64,000 nucleotides of DNA. Source: Pilaira anomala. Taxonomy: Eukaryota > Mucoromycota > Mucoromycetes > Mucorales > Mucoraceae. The notes below the pieces were generated by a model, which was not told where the DNA came from, made no database searches, and saw nothing but the letters and a program-made list of their open reading frames with translations. Positions 22,249 to 35,175 of this stretch are shown here, one piece after another. The stretch is from contig JAIXMQ010000004.1 of assembly GCA_025716855.1 (NCBI GenBank), positions 62,001 through 126,000 on the forward strand. Reading direction: 5' to 3'. The position numbers and the translations under genes are program-made. Numbering within the stretch: the stretch's first letter is position 1; every line of letters starts with the position of its first letter.

Positions 22249-24472
22249 TTAATTGGTATCGTTTGGAACAACTGTCGTTGCTGGTTGAATAGGAGTTTGA
22301 AGGAAAAAAGATGAAGAATCATTGTTACCGGATATATCCAACAAACTATGACATGATGGTTAAATTCAAGCCTAAAAAAAAAAAAAAATGCAAACACTTA
22401 CTGGTCAATCGATTTAGCTAGATCACCTCCATTTGTGTTTAAAATTAGGTAACACACACTGTTTTCGACATTGGTAAACATATTATTTAATATCTCAAGA
22501 TTAGCATCAAATTGTTGTTGTTGTTGTTGTTGCATCATGACAGGATCAACCATCACAGGTCTTGGAGGAAGTGTCGGCTGTTGCTGTTGTTGTTGTTGTT
22601 GTTGCTGTTGATAAAGATATCCATGATGATTTTCTTCAGGACTTTGTGGTCTACTACTTGCACTACTACTACTCGTTTCACTCAATCCTTGAAATATCTT
22701 TCCTACAAAACTTAAGGGTCTCTGCATTGTCTTTTGAGCAAATAAACTACCTCTTTCTAATAAGGCTGATGCTTTGGCTGGATCCAATAAAGGTTGACTC
22801 TGTATACGGGATGGATGAACTGCATTTTCATAATTAATTTGTTGTTTATCTATCATCACAAACGGTCTTTCTTGCTTTAATTCACTCATTGTTCTCTCAA
22901 TGTTATTATCAAATTCTTCTTTTGTAATCGATAATGAATTCGCTTCCATTGTTTCAATAAATGAAATTGCTCCCATCTATTTTTCTTTTTAGGACTTCTT
23001 TGTATTTTTTTTTTTTTTAATGTTTTATATGCACTTACTAAATTTGTTAGATAATAACCAGATTCTGCTTGTAATTGTTCTGGATTTCTAAAACGATAAA
23101 TGTATCTATTATACATTATATGTTAAGTATGAATATATATATATATTTTTTTTAAAAAAAAGAATAGAATATAAACTTACTGGACATTTGATACAAGTCT
23201 AGGTGGATTAGATCGGATGACTACATAAATTAAAATAGGCAAGAATTTATCTGCACCCGCATCCCCTTCTACATGTTTGATTAATCCAAATATAACTTTA
23301 CAGCAATTCAAGATACAAATCAATTTATCTCTTGGTGCTTTATAATTATTGATTTTTCGGATTTCTACATGTATATATTTTTTTTAGTATAAAATAAAAT
23401 AAAATAAATAATAACCATATATATATATATATATTTTACCAGATTCAGCAAAGGAGAGAAAGGATTCATTATGTTCGGTTTCTGGTATATCTAAATGTCT
23501 TTCACGTATCCATCGAAAAATACTAATCTTTTGATGTAAAATCTCGTCTCTTTCTTTATCATCGGTTGTATTGGGACAAAACGTTCTAAAATTGATCATG
23601 TTTAGTATACTTTACATAATTCAAGTGACCTTATACTTACACATGGTATAATCTATTCATCACTAATTTCTCCATTCCTTCTTTTGCATTTCCAAATTCT
23701 TGTTCTGACATATCTTTCCAAATATCACACTCTCTCATTTTTATAAATATAAACTTTTTTTTTTATAAAGTTAAATATCTTTTATTATTATTATTATTAT
23801 TATTTTTATAACTTACATCCAAGAAATCTTGTATAATCTTAATTTGTTCATTTGCAGTCCAAGATCTACGATCAAATGCTTGTAAAAAGCTAAAAAAATG
23901 AAATATTTCATTATGAGAATAAACAAAATTTTTTTTTTTTTATATATTTACCTTTTAAAGTATCGAGTAATAGGTCGTGAAGTACGACTTCTCATTTGCT
24001 CTAAAAATCGATTAAAATCAAAAGGTATTTCTTGTTGAGGCATATCCGTCACAATTTGTAAATCGTTGGAAAGAGAAGGACGTCTTATCTCTTGTTGTTG
24101 TTGTGGTTCTGGTTCGGATGGATTGGTTTCTATGTCAACGCATTAAATCTCCGCTATATGCCCTTAATCATTCATCTCTCTCTCTCTCTCTCTCTCTCTT
24201 TATTTACCATTATTAAACTGATTAAAAATATGATCCATTTCTTCTGTATGAATAGGTGTATTGATAACTGGTATACTAAGATAAAGAAAAAAAAAACATT
24301 TTTTTTTTAAATAAAAAAAAAAAAAAAGAAATCGATAATATCACCACTCTTTTATTTGTTTAAAAGGATCTTACGACTCATCTTGTAATACTTCATCTTG
24401 TTGTTCATCTTGTACTTTTAGTTTCTCGTCAAACTCTTCGAACAAGTCATCTACTTCATCTTTTGGTTTCAT
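22249..24472 (-). CDS. VPS9: Vps9-domain protein, Rab5-type guanine nucleotide exchange factor
   Basis: Ten exons: 24472-24375, 24275-24208, 24129-23952, 23889-23817, 23753-23641, 23585-23440, 23364-23181, 23105-23039, 22976-22402 and 22345-22249, about 532 residues. The frame closes across all nine introns. A helical bundle precedes the Vps9 core, whose key stretch DKFLPILIYVVIRSNPP falls at about 261-277 with the conserved Asp, Pro and Tyr; TNLMGAISFIETM completes it. The region before the last intron has Gln runs and Ser-rich sequence. Vps9 domains load GTP on Rab5/Vps21 for endosome fusion (family knowledge). I see no CUE domain at the C-terminus, unlike yeast Vps9, so it may be closer to RABGEF1 or RIN-type GEFs. 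Exon 5 uses an acceptor after an A-tract, the least certain splice site. Confidence 0.9.
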
Positions 24473-24713
24473 GACAATATTTGTGTTTTAAGTATACAAA
24501 GATAATAAATCCTATTTTTTTTTTTTTTTTTGCTCTCTCTCTCTCTTTTTTTTGTCATCCCTCAAATTTGAGTACAAGTCACAATTAGATTGTGTATAAT
24601 GCAATTGAATGACGTAAAGGTAAAAAAGGTATATTCAGTTTTTACATGTGACGAAATGGAAGTTTTTTTTTTTATTATTATTCAACAAAAATAAAGAGGG
24701 AATAGATGACAAT

Positions 24714-25129
24714 TTATTGCTTGGCCTTGAGAGCTTCAACAAGTTCAATATACTTCTTTTCAGCATCGGCTTGAGAAGTTCCTATTTAAATCTCGGATGA
24801 ATACACAATACCTCTTTTTACTTTATCATGATAGTTACCCTTAAGCTTGGTCCAAGCATCCCACTTGTAACGACCCTTGATATCAAAAGTAGGCTTGGCT
24901 ATACATTCCCATTTTTTAGTATTTAAAGAATCAAATAAAAACTTACACGCTTTTTTTTTTTTTTAAACAACTTACAGGTCTCGTTATCACCAACAGTAGC
25001 TTGCTTGAACAAACCATATAATTCCAAAAGTTCATCGTTGGAAGGCTTGGTGGTAAGCTTTTGAGCTTCCTCAGCGGCAGTGTTGAATTCCTACATCAAA
25101 AAAATTCAATAACACGTTTTATATATACC

Positions 25130-25168
<39 letters not shown>

Positions 25169-25185
25169 CTTACAGCAGAAGGCAT
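24714..25185 (-). CDS. ACB1: Acyl-CoA-binding protein
   Basis: Four small exons, 25185-25174 (encoding only MPSA), 25090-24976, 24898-24839 and 24781-24714, give an 84-residue protein, essentially the full length of this family. Hallmarks are the [12 protein letters not shown] helix-turn and the [11 protein letters not shown] motif, which contacts the CoA phosphate and adenine. The protein binds long-chain acyl-CoA in the cytosol, buffering and shuttling it for lipid synthesis and vesicle formation. The first exon is only 12 coding nucleotides long. Confidence 0.95.
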
Positions 25186-26576
25186 TTTTAAATATAAAAG
25201 AAATAAAGTTGAAAAAAAAAAAAAAAAAAATAAAAAAGAGGAAACCTGAGATTTTATAAAGAAAAAAAAAACAAAGTAACACACAAAAAAACTGGATGAT
25301 GTAGATTTTACCCCTGGTCATGTGCGTATGAACAATTCAAATACGGTGCTTGAAGTGGCATGAATTTCCAATTCTTGGGGGAGGGGAGAGAGAAACATAA
25401 AAAAAAAAAAAAAAAACTGCCCAACAAATTATATACATTATCAAGTATCACTTGATCTCATATATACGCGTAAAAAATTCTATCGTTTGATCTTTACCTG
25501 TATTTTATTACTTGTGAACTTATTCCAAAGATTTTTTTTTTAAATGGTTATTATCATATGAAAGTGCACGTTCCGAAATTAATTTTCAATGTAACACACA
25601 TATATATATATAAAAAACATGCTGATAAAATTTGATTATAACATTAATGTAGCCTATAAAAAACAAAACACACACAAAAAAAAAAAAAAAAAAAAAAAAA
25701 AAGTCATTCTAATCAAAAAGAAAAGAAAGAGGGGGGTTTTTTTTTTAAGACTTTTGCTGCAAATAATATAAAAATCAAATAAAATACGAACCCGCGTTCA
25801 ATCAGGTGCCCTGAGAAATAAAAACGGCGTTTTTATAATTTTTCTTTATTAAGAAATCTGATTTTGAAGTATTTTCACATTGCACAAAAAAAAGACCAAC
25901 AATCTAATCGAGTAATTTATATATAAAAAAAAAAAGGCTTTGTGGATATTGGGTGGAATCAATATTTGTCCTAATGACTCTCTTTATAATATATTCGTTT
26001 AACTAACGCGTAAAAAAAAAAAAAAAAAAAAAAACTTGTATATATTTAACCTAACGAATAAATCGAGATCTTTTTTTTTTTTTTTTTGCTTGGAGGACTA
26101 TGTTTAGGCAGTATAAGTACTTTCTCTCTTTATTCTCTTTTTTTTTTTTATTAAAATGCTTGATAAAAATAAAAAGGGCCGTAGATCTTCATTGGAACCA
26201 ATCATATCGCAAAAAGTAAGGGAAACGAACCTTTTAATAACATGTTCGTATCGAAATAATAAACCTAATGCTACTAATCTACTACCTTAACTTCCTAAAG
26301 TCTAAATATATATACGCCACAAATAAACTAACTTTTTTTTTATAAATCAAATACTTTAAATTAAACATATAAATAAAAAGTTAATGATAAAAAAAAAAAT
26401 TACATCATTTTATGTTCATTTGATTAATAGCTACAATTTTTTTTTTTTTTATTGAATAAGTTTTTTTTTTTTTTTTTAGCTATTGAATAGTATGTGTGTG
26501 CATTAAAAGATTAAGAGATCATATGAGAAAAAGTATAAGAGTGATAAAAAAAGAAAAAAGAGGTAAAAAGAAATTT
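25186..26576. other. 1.4 kb intergenic block
   Basis: No supported gene. It is dominated by long A and T homopolymers (for example about 25677-25702 and 26012-26033). A lone 20-codon frame at 26156-26215 ends at GTAAGG but has no convincing downstream exon. It holds the upstream region of the acyl-CoA-binding protein gene and the 3' flank of the Hsp20 gene. Confidence 0.55.
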
Positions 26577-28118
26577 TTACTCAATGTTCACTTGTTGGGC
26601 TTGAGAGTTACCAGACTTGGGTACAATGACCTTAAGAATACCGTCTTCAAATCTAGCTTTAATACCATCAGCTTGGATAGGAGAAGGGAATGTAAAAGCT
26701 CTTGAGAAGTAGTCAGCCACATTACGTTCCATTGTCAAGTAATGAACTCTGGTACCAGCAGAAGAAGTCTTGTTCTGATGAAGATCAGCAGCCTTTACAG
26801 TATGAGCTTGAGACTTCTTACTACGTTGAGCTTCTTCCGCCTTCTTATGTTGCTCAACCTCAGCTTGATGATGTTGTTGTTCTTCTTCCTTTTGACGTTG
26901 TTGTTCTTGTTGTTCTTCCTTCATACGTTCTGCTTCAACTTCCTTCTCTTGAGCTTGTTGACCCATACCATGAGCAGCCTCCTTCTTTTCTTGCACCTGT
27001 TGACCCAAACCCTGAGCGGCTTGATCCTTATGTTCAGCCTTGGCCTTCAACTCTTGCGCCTTCTCTTGAGCCGATTTAGCTTGACCCATCATAGTTTCAG
27101 CCTCTTGCTTATGCTTGGCCTGAACAGCATCTGCTTCCCGTTGCACCTCTTGAGCTCGCTTAGCAGCTTCTTCCGCCTTCTTCTGTTGTACCTCAGCCGC
27201 TTTCTTGGCTTGAGCAGCTTCCGATTGCTTGTTATCGACTTCAACACGTTTCGCTTGAGCCTCAACAAAGTCTTTGGCTTGAGCTACTAAAGACTTCTTA
27301 CGACCTTGAGGACGAGCTGCTGCTTGAGCTGCTGCTGCTTCCGCTTCCGCCTTGACAGCTTGGAACTCTTTCATCTTCTTCTCCGCATGGACCCTAGCAG
27401 TTTCAGCAGCGGCTTCAGCTTCCTTGACCTTCTTGGATTGCGCTTCAGCAGCTAATTGGGCTTGCGTGGCACGCGCGTCCTTGGTTTCGGCTTGCGATTG
27501 CTTGGCTTTGGATTCAGCGGTCATACGAGCATGCTCTTCGTTCATCTTCTTGGCATCTTCTTGCGCTTGCTTGGTACGCTCTTGCGCTTGTTTGGCTTCA
27601 GCTTGGGCCTTGTCTGCCTCTTCTTGCGCTTGTTGGATTTGTTGTTGTAAAGCAGAGACATCAGGTGGATGATGATGATGACCTTGTTGCTCTTGAGCTT
27701 GTTGTTGTTCTTGACCAGGCACTTGCTCCTTACCATGTTCTTGATGCTGACGTTCTTGTTCAGTAGAGACACCACCATGAGGAAGAGGAGGAGAAGCAGC
27801 AGCAGCAGAAGATGAAGATGCATCATGTTCATGGTCTTCAGATTCAGATTGATCCGATTCTTCTTCAGCAAGAGAGCCAGTCAAGACCAAAGTGTTACGA
27901 TCAATTACCTCAATCTTGATATCCTTCTTCTTATAACCTGGTAATTCAGATTCAAGTTCATAATGGTCTTCAGTTTCAATCGTGTCCGTAGGAGGATACA
28001 AGTTACGAGAAGTACCCACAAAAGGGACCTTGGTTCCGGCAAATGTATTTTCAAGAGTACTTACTACACGTTGCATATCACGGCGAGTATTGTTGAAAAG
28101 TTGTTGGTAAATAGTCAT
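26577..28118 (-). CDS. Small heat-shock protein (Hsp20) with a large coiled-coil insertion in the alpha-crystallin domain
   Basis: This is a single-exon gene of 513 residues; ordinary fungal Hsp20 proteins are about 150-220. Residues 1-83 are the N-terminal arm and first half of the alpha-crystallin domain (YPPTDTIETEDHYELESELP, KDIKIEVIDRNTLVLTGS). Residues about 456-513 are the second half (VADYFSRAFTFPSPIQ, then FEDGILKVIVPKSG), ending in a V-x-I tail motif. Between them sit about 370 residues: first acidic/Ser/His-rich, then a long Ala/Gln/Glu/Lys repeat region with no proline, predicted to be continuous alpha helix. The insertion lies where Hsp20 proteins have the loop between the domain's two halves. 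The reading frame is open throughout and both flanks are intact, so it reads as one protein. A candidate heat-shock element lies upstream at 28491-28498. Confidence 0.85.
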   Translation of the reverse strand: MTIYQQLFNNTRRDMQRVVSTLENTFAGTKVPFVGTSRNLYPPTDTIETEDHYELESELPGYKKKDIKIEVIDRNTLVLTGSLAEEESDQSESEDHEHDASSSSAAAASPPLPHGGVSTEQERQHQEHGKEQVPGQEQQQAQEQQGHHHHPPDVSALQQQIQQAQEEADKAQAEAKQAQERTKQAQEDAKKMNEEHARMTAESKAKQSQAETKDARATQAQLAAEAQSKKVKEAEAAAETARVHAEKKMKEFQAVKAEAEAAAAQAAARPQGRKKSLVAQAKDFVEAQAKRVEVDNKQSEAAQAKKAAEVQQKKAEEAAKRAQEVQREADAVQAKHKQEAETMMGQAKSAQEKAQELKAKAEHKDQAAQGLGQQVQEKKEAAHGMGQQAQEKEVEAERMKEEQQEQQRQKEEEQQHHQAEVEQHKKAEEAQRSKKSQAHTVKAADLHQNKTSSAGTRVHYLTMERNVADYFSRAFTFPSPIQADGIKARFEDGILKVIVPKSGNSQAQQVNIE

Positions 28119-28194
28119 GGTTTTTTTTAAATGTATAAAAAAGCTTTTAAAAAGAAAAAAAAAAAAGAGAGAGAGTTTTTTTTTGCTTTTTTAT

Positions 28195-28226
<32 letters not shown>

Positions 28227-28579
28227 CATGTGCTTTGGCAAAATTTATATATATGATTTCTTTTTTTCATCAGTTTGACATCATCGAAAGAAAACAAAAA
28301 TTGTTGATTAATATGAAGAGAAAAAAAAAGTTGTATATGTGTCTTTTATTCTTTTTTTGAGTGTGTGTGTGTGTGTATACATATTAGATCATATTCACTT
28401 TCAAATATACTCATCTTTATGCAAAATTGGCATAATAATGTACAATGCTTTTTCTTTTGTGTATTTATATGATGTACATGACATGAGAAAGAAGTTTCTG
28501 GCATTTACTATAACAAGTTTTTTTTTTTTCATCATGTGTTTATCGCAAGTGTTGTTTATGTAAAAAATAGCACTAAACT

Positions 28580-28616
<37 letters not shown>

Positions 28617-29501
28617 GATAGAATGATGTGATTTGTGATGTTGCATTAATAAACTGAGTGAAGGTTGTACAAGATGCCAGACGCGTCTTTTTTTTTTTGT
28701 TTTTTTTTTCTTTTCGATTAAAGACAGTAGAGCCGCAGTTCCGATGTTGTCAATAACGAATATAAATTCTCATGTTACCCTTTTACTCCCTCTTTTTTTT
28801 TTATTTTTATAACGTAACTAGTGTAATGAAAGGAGGTCAAAGATAAATTTAAATAAAGAGAGAAATACTATAAACTGATTATGTAACCTGTTTCATAATA
28901 TATACGCATATATTTCATACATATCCTAATGATATTTTCTCATGATGATGATATTTTATGCTGATAAAATTGAAAACTTAAAAAATTATATATTTGGAAA
29001 AAAAACCTCAAAAAAGGACCAACGTTGGTATTAGATCGAGAATATCCAAGTTATTATACACATAGCTTGCAGCAGAAAAGGGTAGATTGGGTTATACATT
29101 AAAGGGGGTTGGCTTAAAGCTCGGCATCATCTTCTTTTATTCAAATCCCTGGTTGTGTTTGTATCATATATTTTTATTTCGCAAGGTCTTCTTTAACACA
29201 CAGAACATTTTATGTTGTAGTTAAATATAAATATATTCTTCTTATGCTGCTATAACTAATCGGGTAAGAAAAGACCCGTTTTCTTTAGTGTTCTATAACT
29301 TGGCAGTTTTTTTTTTTTTTTTTTTTATTTACAAATAACGAAAAAGAATTGGACAATGCGTCATTGTAAATAAAAAATTACCCCTCTCTCTCTCTCTTTC
29401 TTTCTTTGAGTGCAGTTTCAAATATACTTTAATTTTTTTCTTTTTTTTGCTTTATACTTTATACTTTTTTTTTTTTTTTTTAAAAAAAAAAAGAATTAAC
29501 A
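28119..29501. other. Shared upstream region of the Hsp20 and RalGAP genes
   Basis: This 1.4 kb block separates two divergently transcribed genes. No gene is supported inside it. It has long T tracts at about 28198-28226 and 29306-29327, a poly-A tract at about 28583-28613, a GT repeat near 28360-28376 and one heat-shock-element-like word at 28491. The T tract just before 29502 resembles other leaders in the window. Confidence 0.55.
28491..28498. promoter_or_regulatory. Candidate heat-shock element half-sites
   Basis: GAAGTTTC is a head-to-head pair of nGAAn units (GAA-2-TTC), preceded by another GAA five bases earlier. It lies about 370 bp upstream of the Hsp20 start codon. Two to three units are the minimum for Hsf1 binding, so this is suggestive only. 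Confidence 0.3.
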
Positions 29502-30338
29502 ATGAGGAAGGCAGCACCTACTTCTTCAAAGATGAAAAGTCTTGTAGGTCAATCAGAAAAACCTACAACTTCTTCTTCTGCTAGTGTTGAAGAGCATCTT
29601 GGTATAGATGGACCTATTCAACCTTCAACATCTACTTTTACTCTTTCTGGTAAAGATGATAAATCTGAAAAACTTAAAAAGAAAGCAAAAAACTTTTTAG
29701 ATGAAAGACAAAAGATTAAACCAAGAACTCAAAGCTTATGGAGTTTAATTGGTAAAAAAAAAAAAAGAAGCCCATCTTGTTCTTTCTTTCTTTATATTGA
29801 CTTATTGTTTATTGACAGATGCCAGTAATACTTTTGACCAAGCTCGATTCTTTCAAGAACATGCAGAACAGGTGTTTCAAGTAGTTTATGATACGTGTAT
29901 GCATCAAATTGAAAAGATCAAACGTAAGAAAAAAAAAATGAATTACAATGCAATATATATATATATATTTTAATATCTTTCTGCATAGATAAATCAGAAA
30001 GACCTCAATCTTGGAATTCAAAAGAACTTGTCACTCTTCAAAAGAATTTATTATTGCTTCGAAAGATATTCTTATATGTACCAGAATTAATGCGTAATGG
30101 ATGGCAAAGACAAAATATCGCTAAAATCTTATCTTATATTTTGGATCATGGCAATCATCCTCGACTTCGTGCACTTGGCTTTCAACTACTTTTACTTTGG
30201 CTTAATGATCAAGTAGTAGAATACCCAGAATGTATGGACTTATTCTCAAACGCAATCTCACTCGATTTGTTTATATTGGACGATATTCAGACATTTAATA
30301 CTACATCTACATGTTCAACTAATAATACCAACAACATC

Positions 30339-30373
<35 letters not shown>

Positions 30374-30935
30374 TAATAACAGTACTAATATCAATAATGT
30401 AACAACATCTAATCTTAATGATACATCTGAAGTAGAACCCAATCAAAACAAATTACACTCTTTACAATTCGTTAAAAAGTTAAGAGAAAGCCATGCAGAT
30501 AAACAAATCAATCATGGATTACAAAGGGATGAAAAAATTAAATCAAGCAATATTCAATTAGATCAAACCTTGATCTTGGGTGATGATACTCAACCTATCT
30601 ACCCTAATCCAACTCAACCTACTTACAATGACTCTATCGTATTAATTCATATCTTTATATCTAATTTAGTTCGTCTTGCTTATGTAGCCGCTGGTTCTCC
30701 TCCACCACCGGACGATTATGAATATCCACCGGGAGATCATTTTGAACCGGATGATGGGATCGCTACTGGTGTTGGCATCGATGCTGCAACCGCAAGCGCC
30801 AAATTCTTGTTTAAAATATTTAGAACGCATTATATGACAAAGTTTGTACCCTTGATATCGAAATCATTACAAGTAGAGAGTTCATTAAAAACTGGAGGTA
30901 ATCATCATCATAATAAATATATTTCAAAAAAAAGA

Positions 30936-30972
<37 letters not shown>

Positions 30973-31577
30973 CCCTCCCCCATCTTTCTCTGTTTATTTC
31001 AATTCTTTTTATATATATACACACACATATGTATAACAATAATAATAATAATAACAACAAATCATAATAATAATAATAATAATATATATATAATAGTTTC
31101 TGGATTTCCTTCTTGTCCTCCTACTATTCTACGCTCGCTCTTACGTTTTTTAATTGGTTACTGTCTTGATAACAACCATAACGTCAATATCAATTGGCCT
31201 CATCTCTCTCAAATTTCTTCTCCGGCAACTCCCATTTTAAAATCCATTGTTCTCTCTTCACATGAAACTCGTGAAATGTTGCACGAAATCTTGCGTCAAT
31301 CTTTAATCTTACCTGCTACCAACGTACAGTACCGAGACATTATCCGTGGTGCCATTCATATCTTGGGTGTCTGGATCCTGGGCAGTGAAGATGAACGGCC
31401 TTCCTTCTTGAGAAGATCCGGTAGCGTCGTGACTCGATCCAGTAGTACTGCCTCTGTATCCAATTCAATTCATGAGACGGCCACTACTACTTCTTCTTCT
31501 TCTCGTGCTTTTTCTTCCTCTCCTCCTGAAGATAATGTCATGAAATCTGCTGCTGCTGCTGCTGCTGCTGCTGCTAT

Positions 31578-31608
<31 letters not shown>

Positions 31609-34600
31609 GCAAATGAAGAGTACTCAGATGCCAATGTCTTTTTACGTCGATACTTGCTCATGATTAAATTAGTCTTTGAAGATCGTAGACCAGAATCAAA
31701 CAGTAGAGATCATCTCGCTGCAAATGTACAACAAGTCTCGGATTGGGAAGGTTTAGTATCGCTTTATAAAGATGCCATCAATGTCTATCGTGCTATCTCT
31801 GTCTCTCGTGGTGGCATTGATATTGAATGGGAAAGTTGGGAATTGATGTTACAATGTTTATTGGATATTCAACAATGGTTTATGAGTCAACCTGAAAAGT
31901 ATAGTAGAATTCCTGTACAAGCCTTAGCAGAAGATTTAGCTGATTACATCTGGGAGGTAAATATATATATATCATGTGTGTTTTTAAAATAGAAATCAAG
32001 AGTTTTGACCCTCCCCCCCCCCCTCCTTTTTTTTTTTTTACGGTATAGACTTTACTTCATTCATTTGTTAGAGCTAAAATATTACACATGGATTTATGGC
32101 AAAACTTGAGAGTACATATGGTGAGTTCCATGCGCTGGGTTCAAGCACTGAATCAATGGGTGGTAAGTTTTTTTTTTTTTAAAAAAAAATATAAAATCAT
32201 ACTGAAAAGCAAAAAAAAAAAAACAAAAAAAAAAAATTTTTACCCATTTCATAGAAAATCATGCAAAAATTAACACGATTATTATCATCTCGACTTTATA
32301 AAGTGGATTACGAATTACACACCGACAATCGATACCGGTTAATTGAAGAACTTCCAAACGTATCCACAGTCTCTAACCGGTACTCGTCTCATTTCGGATC
32401 AGGAGGAAGAGCGATGTCCGGTGGCAGTAATCGAGTCAAGGTCCGTTCTCGTCATTTAAGCATGCAAGGTAACCCAAGACATGGAGGCAGCCCTAAACGT
32501 GCGGCCTCTGGTCGACCCTTATCAGCCTATGGTAGTGAAGGACAACTAACTGAACCTAAAAAACCACAAGACAAAGATTCTGTAGATCCTACACCTGAAG
32601 GAAGTGTCTCCACCATCTTACGTAACTTGAGCAGTGCCTCTTTATCGGAACTCGCCAATACCTTTAAAACCGATAGGAAATCCACAAATTTAACTTCCGT
32701 GCCTGATAATGAAGCGGAAGAAGAAGAGGAAGAAGAAGAAGAAAGAGGAGGAGGAGAACGAGGAGGACAAGAGGAAAACACCAAACATAAGTTTGGTATC
32801 AAGAATGTGAAACCTGCCCCTTCTTTCTCTAATACGCCTGCTAGTAGTATTCATAGTAACAGTAATGTCTTGCCCATGAATTCTTCCATTGGAAAAAGAA
32901 GTAATACGAATAATAGTGGTGGTAGTTTATCGGGTAGTGTAGGTGAAAAGAATGTAGGTAGACGTACGATCAGTATTCAACAGTTGGATACGTTATGGCA
33001 AGACTCGGGTTCGAAATTGTTAAATTTCGTTCATCATGGTGATACCAATCATGCTCAAACTACGCATTCCAAGTCTGTACCTCAAAAAGAGGAAGAAAAG
33101 AAAGTCGAATGGGATCGTAAAAGTGCTACCAGTTCAATTGATGAGATTTCTAACAAGGTAAAAAAAAATTATACATAAAAAAAAAAAAAAAAAAAAAAAC
33201 TCTCTAATGCATCCTTTTTTTTTATATTAGTCTAATCGTACACCGGGTTCTTCTGTTTGGGCAAGTGGTGAATCAATTACAATGATGACCAACCCAGCAT
33301 CTATCACAGAGAAATTACCTAATGGATTAGGTGCTTTTAAGAGCTCAGAATTCCTTGTTCTCAGTAACTTAACCTATGATGGTCAACAAGTCTTGACGAT
33401 TTGGAAAAACATGTTGTTGACTATTGGTAATATCAATCATATTGAGAGACCTCATAATTATGCAATTGCAATGCAATGTGTCGTTGATATCTGGGATACC
33501 TTACGACTCATAAGAGCACAACAACCTTACAGGGATGTACCTATACCTGCCATGTATGAAGTAGCTCCATGGTTATTCCAAGCAACCGAATTACCTCCGT
33601 AAGTTTTTTTTTTTTTTTTTTATGTATAATTTCTTTTTTTTTTTCTAAAAATCTGTTATTAGTGCTTTTGATGTAGGTAAAGCTGCTGCGTATGGAAGTC
33701 TTTGTAGATTAATGTCTCAAAGACCTGAAGAAAAAGTACCAGAAGGATATTATGCAGCATTTTATAAAGCACTTTTGAAGGTAAAACTATACATCATAAT
33801 ACAGAATCGATTTTTTTATTTTATTTTATTAAATGATCATTTAGGGTCTCGGTTCTAAAGATAATACAATTATTCAAGCCATCATCTTAAATTCTGAACG
33901 ATTATTTGGATTTTCATTACCTGGAATCCATATTTTAATTCCATCATTTATTAATGCAATTGAAGGACTGGTAAAAGAAGAAAACAGAAGGAAAAAAAAA
34001 AAAAAAAAAAAGAATTGACATGACTAAAATCAAGTATATAGCTTTTAATAGATGGCATTCAACGTGATGTACCTTCCAGTGTACGAAAAAGCTGTATTAC
34101 AATCCTAGGATCTCTTTTATCCGTCTCAAATCATTTAAAAAACATTTCCATTCAAGTAGATAAAGTGAATATGGTAGGAAACCAAGGAATTGAACCCAAT
34201 TCATTTTCTTTTGCAAATGTCAAAGTTTGGCTCAAAAATGTATTTATTCGTTTGGTAAATGCATGCCCTGTTGTACAACATGAAGATGATAATGATACTC
34301 ATTCCATGTTACTTGGTGCTTTATGTACATTGGCACTTGATGAAATGTTGGCAACTGAGAGGTAATATAAATCTAAAAATAACATACAAAAAAATTTAAC
34401 TTAAAATCACTATAGTCCCCAATATGATATTATTCATGAATGTGTTCTTTCGTTAGTAAATCATTTATACTGGTGTAACATCCCAATCGTGAACAATGTA
34501 GCTGATTGTTTGACAGCATTTGCTCATGTATATAAAGAAGAATTAGATCCAGAAGGGGTAAGTTGTAAAGTCAATCATGTAAAAAAAAAAAAAAAAAGGC

Positions 34601-35140
34601 AAAAAAAAAAACAACTGTATAAACCAAAATGTTAAAAATATAGATTATTGTACAAGAAGTATTGACACGTATTATTGATTCAATTAATGTTCATTTAAAA
34701 TATTACGAGAAAAATACGAAAAATGGAAGAGGATTTATTATTTCCAAATTATTTTGTTGTTTATTAGATTGGCTTATGTCTATTTCAACGTCGATTCTAA
34801 CCGAAACAGATCTTTGTCAACTTGTATTCGATGTGATAGAAGTAGCACTTCATGTATCCTTGGTAACCAAAAAAAAAAAAAAAAAAAAAAAAAAAGCGTA
34901 TTTTAAAATTGTTGATCATTAATATATACAATATAGGAAGGAGCAGAAAAGTTATTACCACGTTCACCAAGACCTACTACAGATTCTAATACCAAAAAGA
35001 AGGAAACTTCATTTAAATTTAAATTATTATCAGAGAAAAGACCACATATTCAGTATGATTCCATTAATAATGTAGAATTCCATGAGAATGATCAAGGATA
35101 TGTCAAGGTACACACTCACACATACAATACACAAAGAACA

Positions 35141-35175
<35 letters not shown>

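Noticed and set aside
26156..26215. Short 20-codon frame ending at GTAAGG, possibly a first exon
   Set aside because: No in-phase downstream exon or family match could be found before the neighbouring genes.
26702..27672. Long plus-strand frames opposite the Hsp20 insertion
   Set aside because: They come from the repetitive Ala/Gln/Lys codons of the minus-strand gene and give Leu/Cys-rich nonsense protein.
17640..28690. Scattered ACGCGT words (17650, 18147, 18435, 25469, 26007, 28681)
   Set aside because: These MCB-like sites are isolated and not positioned near start codons, so I do not call them regulatory.
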